Below, in pieces: positions 42,169 to 50,432 of a DNA stretch of 62,586 nucleotides. The first letter of the stretch is position 1; every line of letters starts with the position of its first letter. The notes under the pieces are model-generated. The model did no database searches, was not told the DNA's origin, and was given only the letters and a program-made list of their open reading frames with translations. The DNA is from Betaproteobacteria bacterium (lineage in GTDB: Bacteria; Pseudomonadota; Gammaproteobacteria; Burkholderiales; Burkholderiaceae_D), in contig JABDED010000008.1 in assembly GCA_013287275.1 (NCBI GenBank), forward strand, positions 1-62,586, written 5' to 3'. Both the position numbers and the translations under genes were made by a program.

Positions 42169-42630
42169 ATGAACACTTCGACCAATACTCCTGGCAAGGA
42201 AGCCGGCATGCACCCCCCGCAACTGACTGTGTATTTCGACGGCAATTGCCCTTTTTGCGCGGCTGAAATGGCGCGCTTGCGCCGATGGAACAACAGGGGG
42301 TTACTGGCTTTTATCGATATCGCCGAGCCGGGTTTTGATCCGGCGCCGCTGGGTGTGGATATGGCGGCGCTGGACCGCGAATTGCATAGCCGGACGGCGC
42401 AGGGGGACATCCTGGTTGGCATAGACAGCATGCTGGCTGCCTATACGCTGGTAGGCAAGGGCTGGATAGTAATGCCCTTGCGGATAAAGGTCTTGCGGCC
42501 GCTGCTGGCGAATTTATACAGGGCATTTGCCCGTAACCGCTATCGCTTTTCGCGCTGGATGGGGTACCAGTCCGTTGCTCATTGCGAAGCGGGTGTGTGC
42601 CGCTCCCAGCATCCTTTCCTGCGCGGATAA
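42169..42630 (+). CDS. DCC family thiol-disulfide oxidoreductase (DUF393)
   Basis: 153 residues from the ATG at 42169, preferred because the ATG at 42133 lies at the transcription start. VYFDGNCPFCAAEMARLRRW holds the DxxCPxC signature near the N-terminus. LAFIDIAEPGFDP, LVGIDSMLAAYTLVGKGW and YRFSRWMG follow, as in DUF393 proteins. It is the first gene of a three-gene operon with two membrane proteins. Confidence 0.87.
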   Translation: MNTSTNTPGKEAGMHPPQLTVYFDGNCPFCAAEMARLRRWNNRGLLAFIDIAEPGFDPAPLGVDMAALDRELHSRTAQGDILVGIDSMLAAYTLVGKGWIVMPLRIKVLRPLLANLYRAFARNRYRFSRWMGYQSVAHCEAGVCRSQHPFLRG

Positions 42631-42684
42631 GTAACAAACTAAGCAGCAAACACAAACGCATCACCACAAGAAAAGGCGGACAAT

Positions 42685-43167
42685 ATGAAGATAGAAAAAA
42701 TCAGGCCATGGCTGGTCAAATGGATGTATGCGGTCGTCGCGGCGCATCTGCTGGTTGGCATCCTGCTGCCGTGGATCGCCGGCCTTGCCTTTTTTGACGC
42801 CTATCATCACAGCATAGAAACTGCATTCTGGGGCAGCGCCGCACCGGCCGCGGCGCGCGCGCAGCAGGTATGGTGGATCAGTTTGTTTGGGCCTACCGTG
42901 CAGGGCCTTTCCCTATGGATGGGCGCGCTGACCTATATCGGCGACCGCCAGCGCAGCGCATTTGCATGGGGCTGGCTGATGATCGGAGTAGCCGTCTGGG
43001 CGCCGCAAGACATGCTGATTTCCCTGCATGCCGATGCCTGGATCCATGTCTGGATAGATTGTTTTGCCGAGCTGACAATGTTGCCGCCCCTAGTATGCCT
43101 GTGGCTGAACGATCGCAAACGGGCGGTGCAGGAATATGAAGAAGGTATGGAAATAGCATCCCTATGA
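42685..43167 (+). CDS. Four-helix membrane protein of unknown function
   Basis: 160 residues with about four helices (WMYAVVAAHLLVGILLPWIA; VWWISLFGPTVQGLSLWMGA; FAWGWLMIGVAVWAPQDMLI; IDCFAELTMLPPLVCLWLND). Histidines in YHHSIE and LHADAWIHVW lie near helix ends and might bind a cofactor. It overlaps the start of the TIGR01777 fusion gene by 4 bp and follows the DCC gene by 54 bp, so it is in the same operon. I do not recognise the family. Confidence 0.8.
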   Translation: MKIEKIRPWLVKWMYAVVAAHLLVGILLPWIAGLAFFDAYHHSIETAFWGSAAPAAARAQQVWWISLFGPTVQGLSLWMGALTYIGDRQRSAFAWGWLMIGVAVWAPQDMLISLHADAWIHVWIDCFAELTMLPPLVCLWLNDRKRAVQEYEEGMEIASL

Positions 43168-44633
43168 ATACCCATTTACTGGCCTTGCAATTGATGGCGG
43201 CGCAAGGCATCCTGGGCGCCTTCGATACCCTGTATCACCATGAGTTGACCGAGTCCTTGCCGCAGCGCCTTGGCGCAAGGCGGGAATTGGCTATCCATGC
43301 GCTGCGTGCAGTGATATATAGCGTTTTGTTTATCGGCCTGTCTTGCTGGGAATGGCATGGCGTCTGGGCCCTGGTGCTGCTTGCCATATTCGGCATGGAA
43401 ATTATCCTGACATTATGGGACTTTGTGGTGGAAGACAAAACCCGCCTGCTGCCCGCCACTGAACGGGTGACCCATACTGTGCTGGCGATTAACGGCGGCG
43501 CTTTCATCATGCTGCTGATACTCAACACCCCGGCCTGGCTGGTGCAGCCTGCTGCATTTACCTGGAATGGCCATGGCTTCCTGAGCGTATTCCTGGCACT
43601 GTGCGGCATAGGCGTGGGCCTGTCGGGTATGCGTGATGCCTTTGCCGCTTATCAATTGGGGGGAATTGAAATGAAAGATAAAGCCCTTCCCGCTGTCCAT
43701 TTTTGCGACAGCGCTCAAAGCGTGCTGGTTACCGGCGCTACCGGCTTCATCGGCCAGTTGCTGGTGCGGGCCCTGCTGGCTGACGGGCAGCGCGTCACGA
43801 TACTGACCCGCGATCCAAAACGGGCCGCGTGGATATTTGAAGGAAAAGTGAGATGCCTGCGCACGATGAGCGAACTGGCACCCGATGAAGCGATCGACGT
43901 CATCATCAACCTGGCCGGCGCCCGCATCCTGGGCTGGCGCTGGACCGCGGCGCGCAAGGCGACATTGCTGGCGAGCCGGATAGGCGTCACCGACAGCCTG
44001 GTCGGCTGGATAGCTGCGGCGCAGCGAAAGCCTAAGTTATTGCTGTCCGCTTCCGCCATCGGTTATTACGGCATCCAGCCGCAGGGGGACGATGCGGTTC
44101 TGACTGAAGACAGCCCTCCGCAAGAGATTTTCATGTCGCAGTTGTGCCGCGAATGGGAACTCGCCGCGCAAGCCGCAGAGGTGCACGGCGTCAGGGTTGT
44201 ACGCATGCGCTTTGGCGTCGTGTTCGGCCGGCAGGGCGCATTGCCGATGATGCTGCTGCCGATTAGATTGGGCCTGGGCGGCCCCTTGGGCGGCGGCAGG
44301 CAATGGCTGTCCTGGATACACGTGCACGATGTGCTGCGCGGCATCGCCCATGTATGGAAGGCACAACTGCAAGCTGATGGCGTGCAGCAAGGCAAAGCAT
44401 TTAATTTTGTCGCACCGGAGACCGTCACGCAAAAACAATTCAGCCAGACCGCGGCACAGCTCATCCACAGGCCCGGCTTTTTTCCTACTCCCGGCCTGCC
44501 CATGCGGCTGGCAATGGGTGAGCAGGCCGATCTGCTGCTGGAAGGGCAGCGTGTCGCGTCGGCCCGCCTGCTGGCGAGCGGATTTGCATTTACCTATCCC
44601 GATTTGCGCAGCGCACTGCATAGCCTGTTATAG
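43164..44633 (+). CDS. Membrane domain fused to TIGR01777 epimerase-like oxidoreductase
   Basis: 489 residues in two parts. The first about 165 residues contain 4-5 membrane helices with a His-rich first loop (AFDTLYHHELTESLPQRLG). From about 185 an extended SDR of the TIGR01777/SulA (YfcH-like) type follows: VLVTGATGFIGQLLVRALLA, VIINLAGARILGWRWTAARK, LLSASAIGYYGIQPQG and WLSWIHVHDVLRGIAHVW. Most YfcH homologues are about 300 residues and soluble, so the fusion tethers this one to the membrane. Its 4-bp overlap with the upstream gene implies coupling. Confidence 0.88.
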   Translation: MNTHLLALQLMAAQGILGAFDTLYHHELTESLPQRLGARRELAIHALRAVIYSVLFIGLSCWEWHGVWALVLLAIFGMEIILTLWDFVVEDKTRLLPATERVTHTVLAINGGAFIMLLILNTPAWLVQPAAFTWNGHGFLSVFLALCGIGVGLSGMRDAFAAYQLGGIEMKDKALPAVHFCDSAQSVLVTGATGFIGQLLVRALLADGQRVTILTRDPKRAAWIFEGKVRCLRTMSELAPDEAIDVIINLAGARILGWRWTAARKATLLASRIGVTDSLVGWIAAAQRKPKLLLSASAIGYYGIQPQGDDAVLTEDSPPQEIFMSQLCREWELAAQAAEVHGVRVVRMRFGVVFGRQGALPMMLLPIRLGLGGPLGGGRQWLSWIHVHDVLRGIAHVWKAQLQADGVQQGKAFNFVAPETVTQKQFSQTAAQLIHRPGFFPTPGLPMRLAMGEQADLLLEGQRVASARLLASGFAFTYPDLRSALHSLL

Positions 44634-44677
44634 AGTGGAACGGAGTTCAGCATAGCCTGCCGAGTCGCCTTATTTAT

Positions 44678-45871
44678 TCAGTCATCAAAGAAATCAAATT
44701 GCCGCATAGGATTTTGATCTCCTGGTTTGCCGGCAGCGGGCACGATCAAAGGCCGCCTGAAGCCGGACATGTCCAGGGTCGCAAAACTGCCTGAGCGCTT
44801 GCCTATGCCCAGCCTTTGTATGCATTTGTCGAAACGCTGCTTCAGCAAGTCGGCCCACACGCCTTCGCCGCGCATGCGTTTACCGAAGTCGGCTTCATAA
44901 TCCTTGCCGTTGCGCATATCGCGTATACGGTTCATCACCCTTTGCGCCCGCTCCGGGAAGTGGGCTTGCAGCCATTGCTGGAACAGTGGACTCACCTCCC
45001 ACGGCAGCCGCAGTACGATGTAGCTGGCATTGATGGCGCCGGCTTCTGCCACTGCCGCCAGCACGCGCTCCAGGTCCGGCTCGGTGACGAAGGGGATCAC
45101 CGGGGCAATGCTGACGCCGACCGGGATGCCGGCATCGGTCAGGCGCCTTACCGTTTCCAGGCGGCGGGTAGGTGTGGTGGCGCGCGGCTCCAGCGTGCGC
45201 GCGATCACTGGATCCAGCGTGGTGATCGTGATGGCAACGATGGCTTGCCGTTTCGCCGCCATCGGCGCCAGCAAATCGATGTCCCGCTCCACCAGCGAAG
45301 ACTTGGTGATCAGCGCCAGCGGATGCCCGCATTCATGCAAGACTTCCAATATCCGCCGCGTCAGCTTCAACTGGCGCTCGCAAGGCTGGTAAGCGTCGGT
45401 GCTGACGCCGAGCGCAATGCCGCTTGGCACATACGAGGCTTTCGCCAGTTCGCGCCGCAGCAATTCCGGCGCATTGATCTTGGCGTAGATTTTGCTCTCA
45501 AAGTCGAGGCCCGGCGACAGGCCCAGGTAGCTGTGGTTAGGGCGCGCAAAGCAATAAATGCAGCCGTGTTCGCAACCGCGGTAGGGATTCAGCGACACGC
45601 TGAAAGGGATGTCCGGCGACTGGTTGCGCGTCAAAATCGTCTTCGCGGTTTCTTCTATGACCTGGGTTTTCCAGGCCGGCGCCCCGGCCGTTTCTGTGCT
45701 CCCGGCTTCATCGGCGATTTCGCGGTCCGACCAGTCGTCATAGAAGTTTTCGCGTGCATGGACCTCGTAGCGCCCCTGCAGGTTGGATACCGCGCCGCGG
45801 CCCTTCTGCGCCCTCGGCATAGGGCGCAGCGCTTGCGGTTCGATTTCTTCAAGGGATGGGCGTTTGGGCAT
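44678..45871 (-). CDS. PA0069 family radical SAM protein
   Basis: 397 residues. The radical SAM cluster motif CEHGCIYCFARPNHSYLGLS (CxxxCxxC) is at about residues 99-106 after a long N-terminal region. SplB-like elements include ALITKSSLVERDIDLL and AITITTLDPVIARTLEPRAT. The family is related to spore photoproduct lyase, but its reaction is unknown. A near-consensus LexA box lies 14-33 bp upstream of the ATG. From memory, the Pseudomonas aeruginosa homologue PA0069 is in the LexA regulon. Confidence 0.92.
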   Translation of the reverse strand: MPKRPSLEEIEPQALRPMPRAQKGRGAVSNLQGRYEVHARENFYDDWSDREIADEAGSTETAGAPAWKTQVIEETAKTILTRNQSPDIPFSVSLNPYRGCEHGCIYCFARPNHSYLGLSPGLDFESKIYAKINAPELLRRELAKASYVPSGIALGVSTDAYQPCERQLKLTRRILEVLHECGHPLALITKSSLVERDIDLLAPMAAKRQAIVAITITTLDPVIARTLEPRATTPTRRLETVRRLTDAGIPVGVSIAPVIPFVTEPDLERVLAAVAEAGAINASYIVLRLPWEVSPLFQQWLQAHFPERAQRVMNRIRDMRNGKDYEADFGKRMRGEGVWADLLKQRFDKCIQRLGIGKRSGSFATLDMSGFRRPLIVPAAGKPGDQNPMRQFDFFDD

Positions 45872-45876
45872 GATCA

Positions 45877-45912
45877 GCCTAAAATACTGTATACATGTAC
45901 AGTATTTTAGGC
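45877..45912. promoter_or_regulatory. LexA (SOS) box within a 36-bp palindrome
   Basis: The core TACTGTATACATGTACAGTA (45885-45904) matches the LexA consensus CTGT-N8-ACAG perfectly and differs from the E. coli ideal at about two positions. It sits in a larger inverted repeat with 15-bp perfect arms (45877-45891 and 45898-45912). The gene-proximal arm contains the AGG ribosome site of the radical SAM gene, so an RNA hairpin could also hide it. Confidence 0.88.
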
Positions 45913-46019
45913 TAGGCCAAGTTTAAGATCAAGCATGCCGTAGCGCAATTAAAATTGGATTTTCGATCCCTGCTCCGGCCCGAGCGGCGGGCCATTCAGG
46001 CCGGTTCAGGGGCAGGCAT

Positions 46020-48917
46020 TTATTTAAACGCCCCATCTTCTTCTGCACCGGCCCGCGCCTTCCATTTCACCGAATAATACTCGGCCCTGTCGCGTGCCCA
46101 CGGATCAAACACGTTCACCACGCTGTCCAGTTCCGGCGCCAGTTCCGGCGTGGTGCGCAGCAGGATGCGTTTTAGCGGCGACATTTCGACGATGTGGCCG
46201 TTGGAGGGACGCGGTTCCATTACCTTGCCGTCCGGCCCGTTCTGGTTCACCCAGTTGACGCCGAACTTGCTATAGAACTCGGGACGGAAACTGGACGTGA
46301 AGAAGCGGTCGCTAAACAGGCGGCGCGACGCGTTCAGGATGAACACCTGGAACTGGGTTTCCGAGATCGCGAAGCCTTGCGGCCGGGTGAATTCCGATAG
46401 CCAGCCGACTATCGTGTCCACGTCTTCTATATTGTCCACCATGCTGCCGTTGCGCTGGCCCAGGCAGTCATTGATCGGGGTCTTGTCGTCGTTCAGCTGG
46501 CTGCTGGTGATGATCTTGCCGGCGTCGCAGCGGTGCTGTCCGTAGACTTCGCGCAGCACGCCGACCAGGCGTTGCTGCTCCTTGCGTTCCGGCGAACCGG
46601 CAGGCAGGTGCTGGTCGATAAAGTCGTCATAGCTGGTCAGTTGCTTCAAGCCATACTGGCGACGGAATTCGTTAAACCTGGGCACGCCGCGCTCGCGGTC
46701 GCGCAGGATATCCAATGCGGCGATGTCGATTTTTTGCGTGGCCGTCTGCAGGCGCGGCAGCGTGATGTTCTGCATGAATTGCGGCGTATTTTGCAGCGTC
46801 AGCAAACCCAGGCGCTGCCTGCCCATAGACAGCGCCCAGTTCGCCAGGCCGCGTTCGTCCATCGCGGCGGTGGCCTTGCCACGGAAGGTTTCTATTACCG
46901 GAATCTTGTTGCGGATCACATTAGGATTATTGTTCCACTCGCGATATTCGATCAGGTCCGGCACCAGCGCGTGCAGCCGGTAAACCGACACGAATTCTTC
47001 CGGGAAGTTGAACGGCGAGCCGAAATGGTTGACGCCGCCGTTCACATGCTCGGGATTTTTCAGGCTCCAGATATCGGTCTTGGCCGGGTCGTACAAGGCG
47101 AAGACCGCATCGTCCGCGTACACGACGCTGCCCAAGCCGAAGATGCCCGGGCCGGATGCAAACGCAGAATACCATTGCGTCGCTTTCTTGGCGTCGGTCG
47201 ATTTGCCGAAATTATTGACGACGATTTTTTCCAGTGCGGCGGCGACTATTTCATGCCCTTGCAGCAGGCCGTGCCAGTTGGAGTTCATCGCCAGGTAGAG
47301 CGGTTCGTCGTACAGCAGTTGCGGCGTCCACTCGGTCGTATGGATCTTGGCGATCTCGGCGGACACTACCAACCGGCCGATCTCGAACAGTTCATCCGGC
47401 GTCACGTCCTTGTAGCGGATGATGCGGTCCGGCTGGGCCGGATTGCGCAGGCCGGAATCGGCATCCGGCGTGCGGTCTGCCTGCTTGTGGAAGCTAGTCA
47501 CAAAGGCATTGTGTTCGCGGGTGAACAGGTTGTGGTAAAAGCTGATACCTATGCTCCAGTTGTCCGGGAAGGCGGCTGCTTCCTGGCCGGCCCACTGCGG
47601 ATTGATAGGGTCGCCGGGCTGGAATACCGGCAGGTAGCCGAGTTTCTCACCGTCGCCCGGCCGCGAGCCTAAAGGCCGCAGCAGGAACTTGGCGCGGTCC
47701 GCCGGATCGCGTTTGACCCGCTGCCGCGAGACCGCATCGTAGCCGTACAGTTGCGACGCATCCCACCACGCGGTGACCTTGTTGGCGGTGGTCTTGTAGG
47801 CGCGGTTCAGGTATTCCTTGCCGCCGGCGCTGAATTTTTCCGGGTCGCCATCCTGGGCGATATAGCCTTGGTCGATCCGGTCGCCCGGACGGCAGCCCAG
47901 CTTGGCAATTTCTTCCGGCGTCAGCGCAACATCGGTCACGCTGCCGTTGCTGGTGATGCGCCTGGTGCTGCAGCCTACCGGCATCATCGCTGCCTGGTTG
48001 TGGCCTTCTTCCAGATGGGAGAACCAGTCATGCGTCATGAACTGTATCCAGTAAGCGGCCAGCACATTGAAGAAGGGCGCTTTTTTATAATCGCAATTGG
48101 CCTCGGCGGAATAGCCGGGCAGGCCGAAGCCCTCATTGCATTTGGCCGGCTCGCTTTGCTCGCGGGTCAGCAGCCTGCGGCTGATCACTTGCGGATCCGG
48201 GGTCTGCAGCGCCAGCCGGTCGCCATGCCGGTTGCGCGCGATCTCGTTCTTGCCGAGGTCGGGGAAGGTGGATTCAAATTCCACGTTGCGCGCGAAAGGC
48301 TGGCCGGTGGAGCCCATCGCCGGATTGAACAAGTCATTGCAACTGCCGTCCAGGTTGCGGAAGCGTATCTGCTCGCCCTTGCAGACCTGCGTGCCGGCGC
48401 CGCCGGCCAGTGCGTAATACGGATGGCCAGGCGGCAGGCGCATGGCCGGCCAGCGCTTGATGGCTTGCCCATCCACGCCGTCGCGCCCCTGTACGTAATC
48501 GGCAAAGGTGCCGCTATTGTCGAACAGATTCAGCTTGACCAGTTCCATGCGCTGGTATTCCAGGTCCAGCAGCGCGCCGTCTATGCCGCGGCCGTTGCGC
48601 GACAGGTGGGCGCCGACCGCCGTGCTGCCGGGCGACAGGCTGCTGCCGTCGCCGGCAGCCCAGTAATTGGACCAGTCGGTATACGGCGTTTTGCGGAAGA
48701 CCAGGGGTTTTTCGCCGCCGCGGCATTCAGCGGTAGCTTCCTGCACCTTGCCCAGGAAGCGCTCGCTACGTTCAGACGCGATAGGCCGGAAGCCGCCTGC
48801 GACCATCTCGGTGCAAGCCGCCGTCTCCGTGACGGTGTCGCCAATAGGGGGATTGTTCGCGCAGGCCGTCACCAGGAGGAGGATGGGCAGGCTGAAGTAA
48901 GCGGCAAGTGTACGCAT
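46020..48917 (-). CDS. Haem peroxidase / alpha-dioxygenase-like lipoprotein
   Basis: 965 residues from the ATG at 48917 (ACGGAG upstream). A lipoprotein signal ends in LLVTAC. The animal haem peroxidase fold has a distal His in YWIQFMTHDWFSHLEEG (about residue 296), the Arg/Glu pair in ISFYHNLFTREHNAFV and a proximal His in EIAKIHTTEWTPQLL. The last motif is most like plant alpha-dioxygenases and other fatty-acid-oxygenating members. It is very large because of a 280-residue N-terminal extension. It is probably an outer-membrane or periplasmic oxidant enzyme, perhaps acting on fatty acids. Confidence 0.88.
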   Translation of the reverse strand: MRTLAAYFSLPILLLVTACANNPPIGDTVTETAACTEMVAGGFRPIASERSERFLGKVQEATAECRGGEKPLVFRKTPYTDWSNYWAAGDGSSLSPGSTAVGAHLSRNGRGIDGALLDLEYQRMELVKLNLFDNSGTFADYVQGRDGVDGQAIKRWPAMRLPPGHPYYALAGGAGTQVCKGEQIRFRNLDGSCNDLFNPAMGSTGQPFARNVEFESTFPDLGKNEIARNRHGDRLALQTPDPQVISRRLLTREQSEPAKCNEGFGLPGYSAEANCDYKKAPFFNVLAAYWIQFMTHDWFSHLEEGHNQAAMMPVGCSTRRITSNGSVTDVALTPEEIAKLGCRPGDRIDQGYIAQDGDPEKFSAGGKEYLNRAYKTTANKVTAWWDASQLYGYDAVSRQRVKRDPADRAKFLLRPLGSRPGDGEKLGYLPVFQPGDPINPQWAGQEAAAFPDNWSIGISFYHNLFTREHNAFVTSFHKQADRTPDADSGLRNPAQPDRIIRYKDVTPDELFEIGRLVVSAEIAKIHTTEWTPQLLYDEPLYLAMNSNWHGLLQGHEIVAAALEKIVVNNFGKSTDAKKATQWYSAFASGPGIFGLGSVVYADDAVFALYDPAKTDIWSLKNPEHVNGGVNHFGSPFNFPEEFVSVYRLHALVPDLIEYREWNNNPNVIRNKIPVIETFRGKATAAMDERGLANWALSMGRQRLGLLTLQNTPQFMQNITLPRLQTATQKIDIAALDILRDRERGVPRFNEFRRQYGLKQLTSYDDFIDQHLPAGSPERKEQQRLVGVLREVYGQHRCDAGKIITSSQLNDDKTPINDCLGQRNGSMVDNIEDVDTIVGWLSEFTRPQGFAISETQFQVFILNASRRLFSDRFFTSSFRPEFYSKFGVNWVNQNGPDGKVMEPRPSNGHIVEMSPLKRILLRTTPELAPELDSVVNVFDPWARDRAEYYSVKWKARAGAEEDGAFK

Positions 48918-49279
48918 GCTATTTCTCCGTGAAAACAATCGGGGATGAAGCAACAACCGGGACCGTCAAGAAAATAAGGGGGCGTACTGCCGGCCAGGCC
49001 TTACATATAAGCTGTACGGATGCAGGCGGCTGGTGTTGAGTGGGCAGTTTTATGTGTCTGTCAGTATATATAAACCGATAAAATTAGCAAAAATATATTT
49101 ATTGGCCAGGCGCGGGTTCTGGCGCTGCAGATTGCTGGCGCAAGAAATAGTCGGTAGTTTTAAAATTTTGTGCACATAGCTGTCGAATTTACGATAGCTG
49201 TTTCGTCGTATCAATAAGGCCAGGCTGAAACGGCATTTGCCGCAAAGCCGCCTTCAATCCTATGGAAAGGAAGCAGACT
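48918..49279. other. Divergent intergenic region with an ECF42-type promoter
   Basis: 362 bp between the peroxidase (minus) and first YciI gene (plus). The segment near 49055-49105 is very AT-rich. The notable element is the promoter at 49181-49210. Confidence 0.5.
49181..49210 (+). promoter_or_regulatory. Predicted ECF42-type promoter P1
   Basis: TGTCGA (49181-49186), 17 bp, CGTCGTA (49204-49210). It lies 69 bp upstream of the first DGPF/YciI gene. The same two elements with the same spacing occur at 50318-50347. The -35 TGTCGA and the CG(A/T)C-like -10 agree with what I recall for ECF42 targets in Streptomyces. Confidence 0.75.
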
Positions 49280-49729
49280 ATGCGATTCATGATCATACGC
49301 AAGGCGGACCTGCATACCGAGGGCGACGATACGCCGACCGAGCAACTGATTGTCGCCATGGATCGGTACATAGCAGAAATGACCAAGGCCGGCATCATGC
49401 TGGCCGGGGAGGGCCTGCATCCCAGCCGCAAGGGCGCGCGCATCAAATTCTCCAGCGGCAAGCCGCATATCACCGACGGCCCTTTCGCCGAAACGAAAGA
49501 ACTGGTCGCCGGCTTCACGATAATAGATGTCCGGTCCAGGGAGGAGGCGCTGGAATGGTGCAAGCGCTGGCCTCAGATTGACGGCGGCGGCGAAGTGGAA
49601 CTGGAGTTGCGCCAGGTCTATGAAGCGTCGGATTTCGGGGCGGAGGCGACGCCTGAACTCGGCGAAGTCGGAGAGTTGATGCGCGAGCACCTGATTAAAT
49701 CGGGGAAGCCGTTGGGGACAAAGCTTTAG
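49280..49729 (+). CDS. YciI/DGPF family protein 1
   Basis: 149 residues from the ATG at 49280 (AAGGAAGC upstream). MRFMIIRKAD, KAGIMLAGEGLHPSRKGARI and ITDGPFAETKELVAGFTI are the hallmarks of YCII-related (DGPF) proteins, with the DGPF motif at 66-69. The fold is a small ferredoxin-like barrel; biochemical function is unknown. These proteins are the characteristic genomic partners of ECF42 sigma factors. It has its own P1 promoter. Its stop overlaps that of the convergent HxlR gene. Confidence 0.93.
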   Translation: MRFMIIRKADLHTEGDDTPTEQLIVAMDRYIAEMTKAGIMLAGEGLHPSRKGARIKFSSGKPHITDGPFAETKELVAGFTIIDVRSREEALEWCKRWPQIDGGGEVELELRQVYEASDFGAEATPELGEVGELMREHLIKSGKPLGTKL

Positions 49730-50175
49730 CGCTTAACCAGCGGGCGCTCTGCGCCAAACAGGGAGCCGCCGCTGAGCACGGTGTCTTGCACCAGGCGGAA
49801 CATTTTGTCCCTGTCTGCATACACGGATGCGACAAACTGCTGCGGCGCAGTGGTTTCTGCATCGTATTGCGCGCTCCAGCCGGACATTTCCAGCAGGATG
49901 GGGATCAGTCCCAGGCCTTTTTCGGTCAGGCTGTAGACGTCTTTACGCTTGTCGGTTTCGTGCGGCCCCTTGGACAGCACGCCCCTTTGCTCCAGGTGCG
50001 CGAGACGGGTGGCGAGCACATTGGTAGCGATGCCCTCGCTGGAATCGAGAAATTCCCCATAGGTCCTTTTCCCCCAGAACACGATGTCGCGCACGATCAA
50101 TAACGACCATGCGTCGCCAAAGGTTTCCAGCGCAAAGTTCACCGGGCAGTGCGATTTATTTTCTACGCGTTTCAT
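49726..50175 (-). CDS. HxlR family transcriptional regulator
   Basis: About 149 residues from the ATG at 50175; an ATG at 50187 is also in frame. The winged helix has the HxlR signature CPVNFALETFGDAWSLLIVR, RTYGEFLDSSEGIATNVLAT and DVYSLTEKGLGLIPIL. An additional C-terminal segment of about 40 residues follows. It lies between the two arms of the ECF42 cluster and faces the operon starting at 50433. A dyad at 50192-50210 directly upstream is a likely operator. Confidence 0.92.
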   Translation of the reverse strand: MKRVENKSHCPVNFALETFGDAWSLLIVRDIVFWGKRTYGEFLDSSEGIATNVLATRLAHLEQRGVLSKGPHETDKRKDVYSLTEKGLGLIPILLEMSGWSAQYDAETTAPQQFVASVYADRDKMFRLVQDTVLSGGSLFGAERPLVKR

Positions 50176-50191
50176 GCAGGCCAGCATAACA

Positions 50192-50210
50192 TACTTGCAT
50201 TAAGCAAGTA
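50192..50210. promoter_or_regulatory. Inverted repeat, candidate HxlR operator
   Basis: TACTTGC-ATTAA-GCAAGTA, 7-bp perfect arms with a 5-bp centre, 17 bp upstream of the HxlR start. The TACTT/AAGTA ends are common in HxlR-type operators. Autoregulation is the simplest reading. Confidence 0.6.
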
Positions 50211-50317
50211 AACTGCTATACTTTGGCAAGACGTTAAGTATTCGACAACTATAATAAGGAGTGGCCTTGATCTTGTCGGCACTGTTTGAAAATAATTTTG
50301 TAAATCGTGTCTATCCG

Positions 50318-50347
50318 TGTCGATTTTGCAGCGTTCCGTTCGTCGTA
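50318..50347 (+). promoter_or_regulatory. Predicted ECF42-type promoter P2
   Basis: TGTCGA (50318-50323), 17 bp, CGTCGTA (50341-50347), identical in both boxes and spacing to P1. It is 85 bp upstream of the VOC gene that opens the operon ending in the sigma-factor gene. Confidence 0.75.
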
Positions 50348-50432
50348 GAGTAGAGCAGGGGAAAATCCTGCCTTTGTTTCCAGTTTGCCGGAGCCTGATC
50401 CGGCTTTCCACCCATCCCAAGGAGAATAGACT

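Noticed and set aside
46533..48932. Two long plus-strand frames opposite the peroxidase gene
   Set aside because: The minus-strand frame has lipobox and peroxidase motifs; the opposite frames have none.
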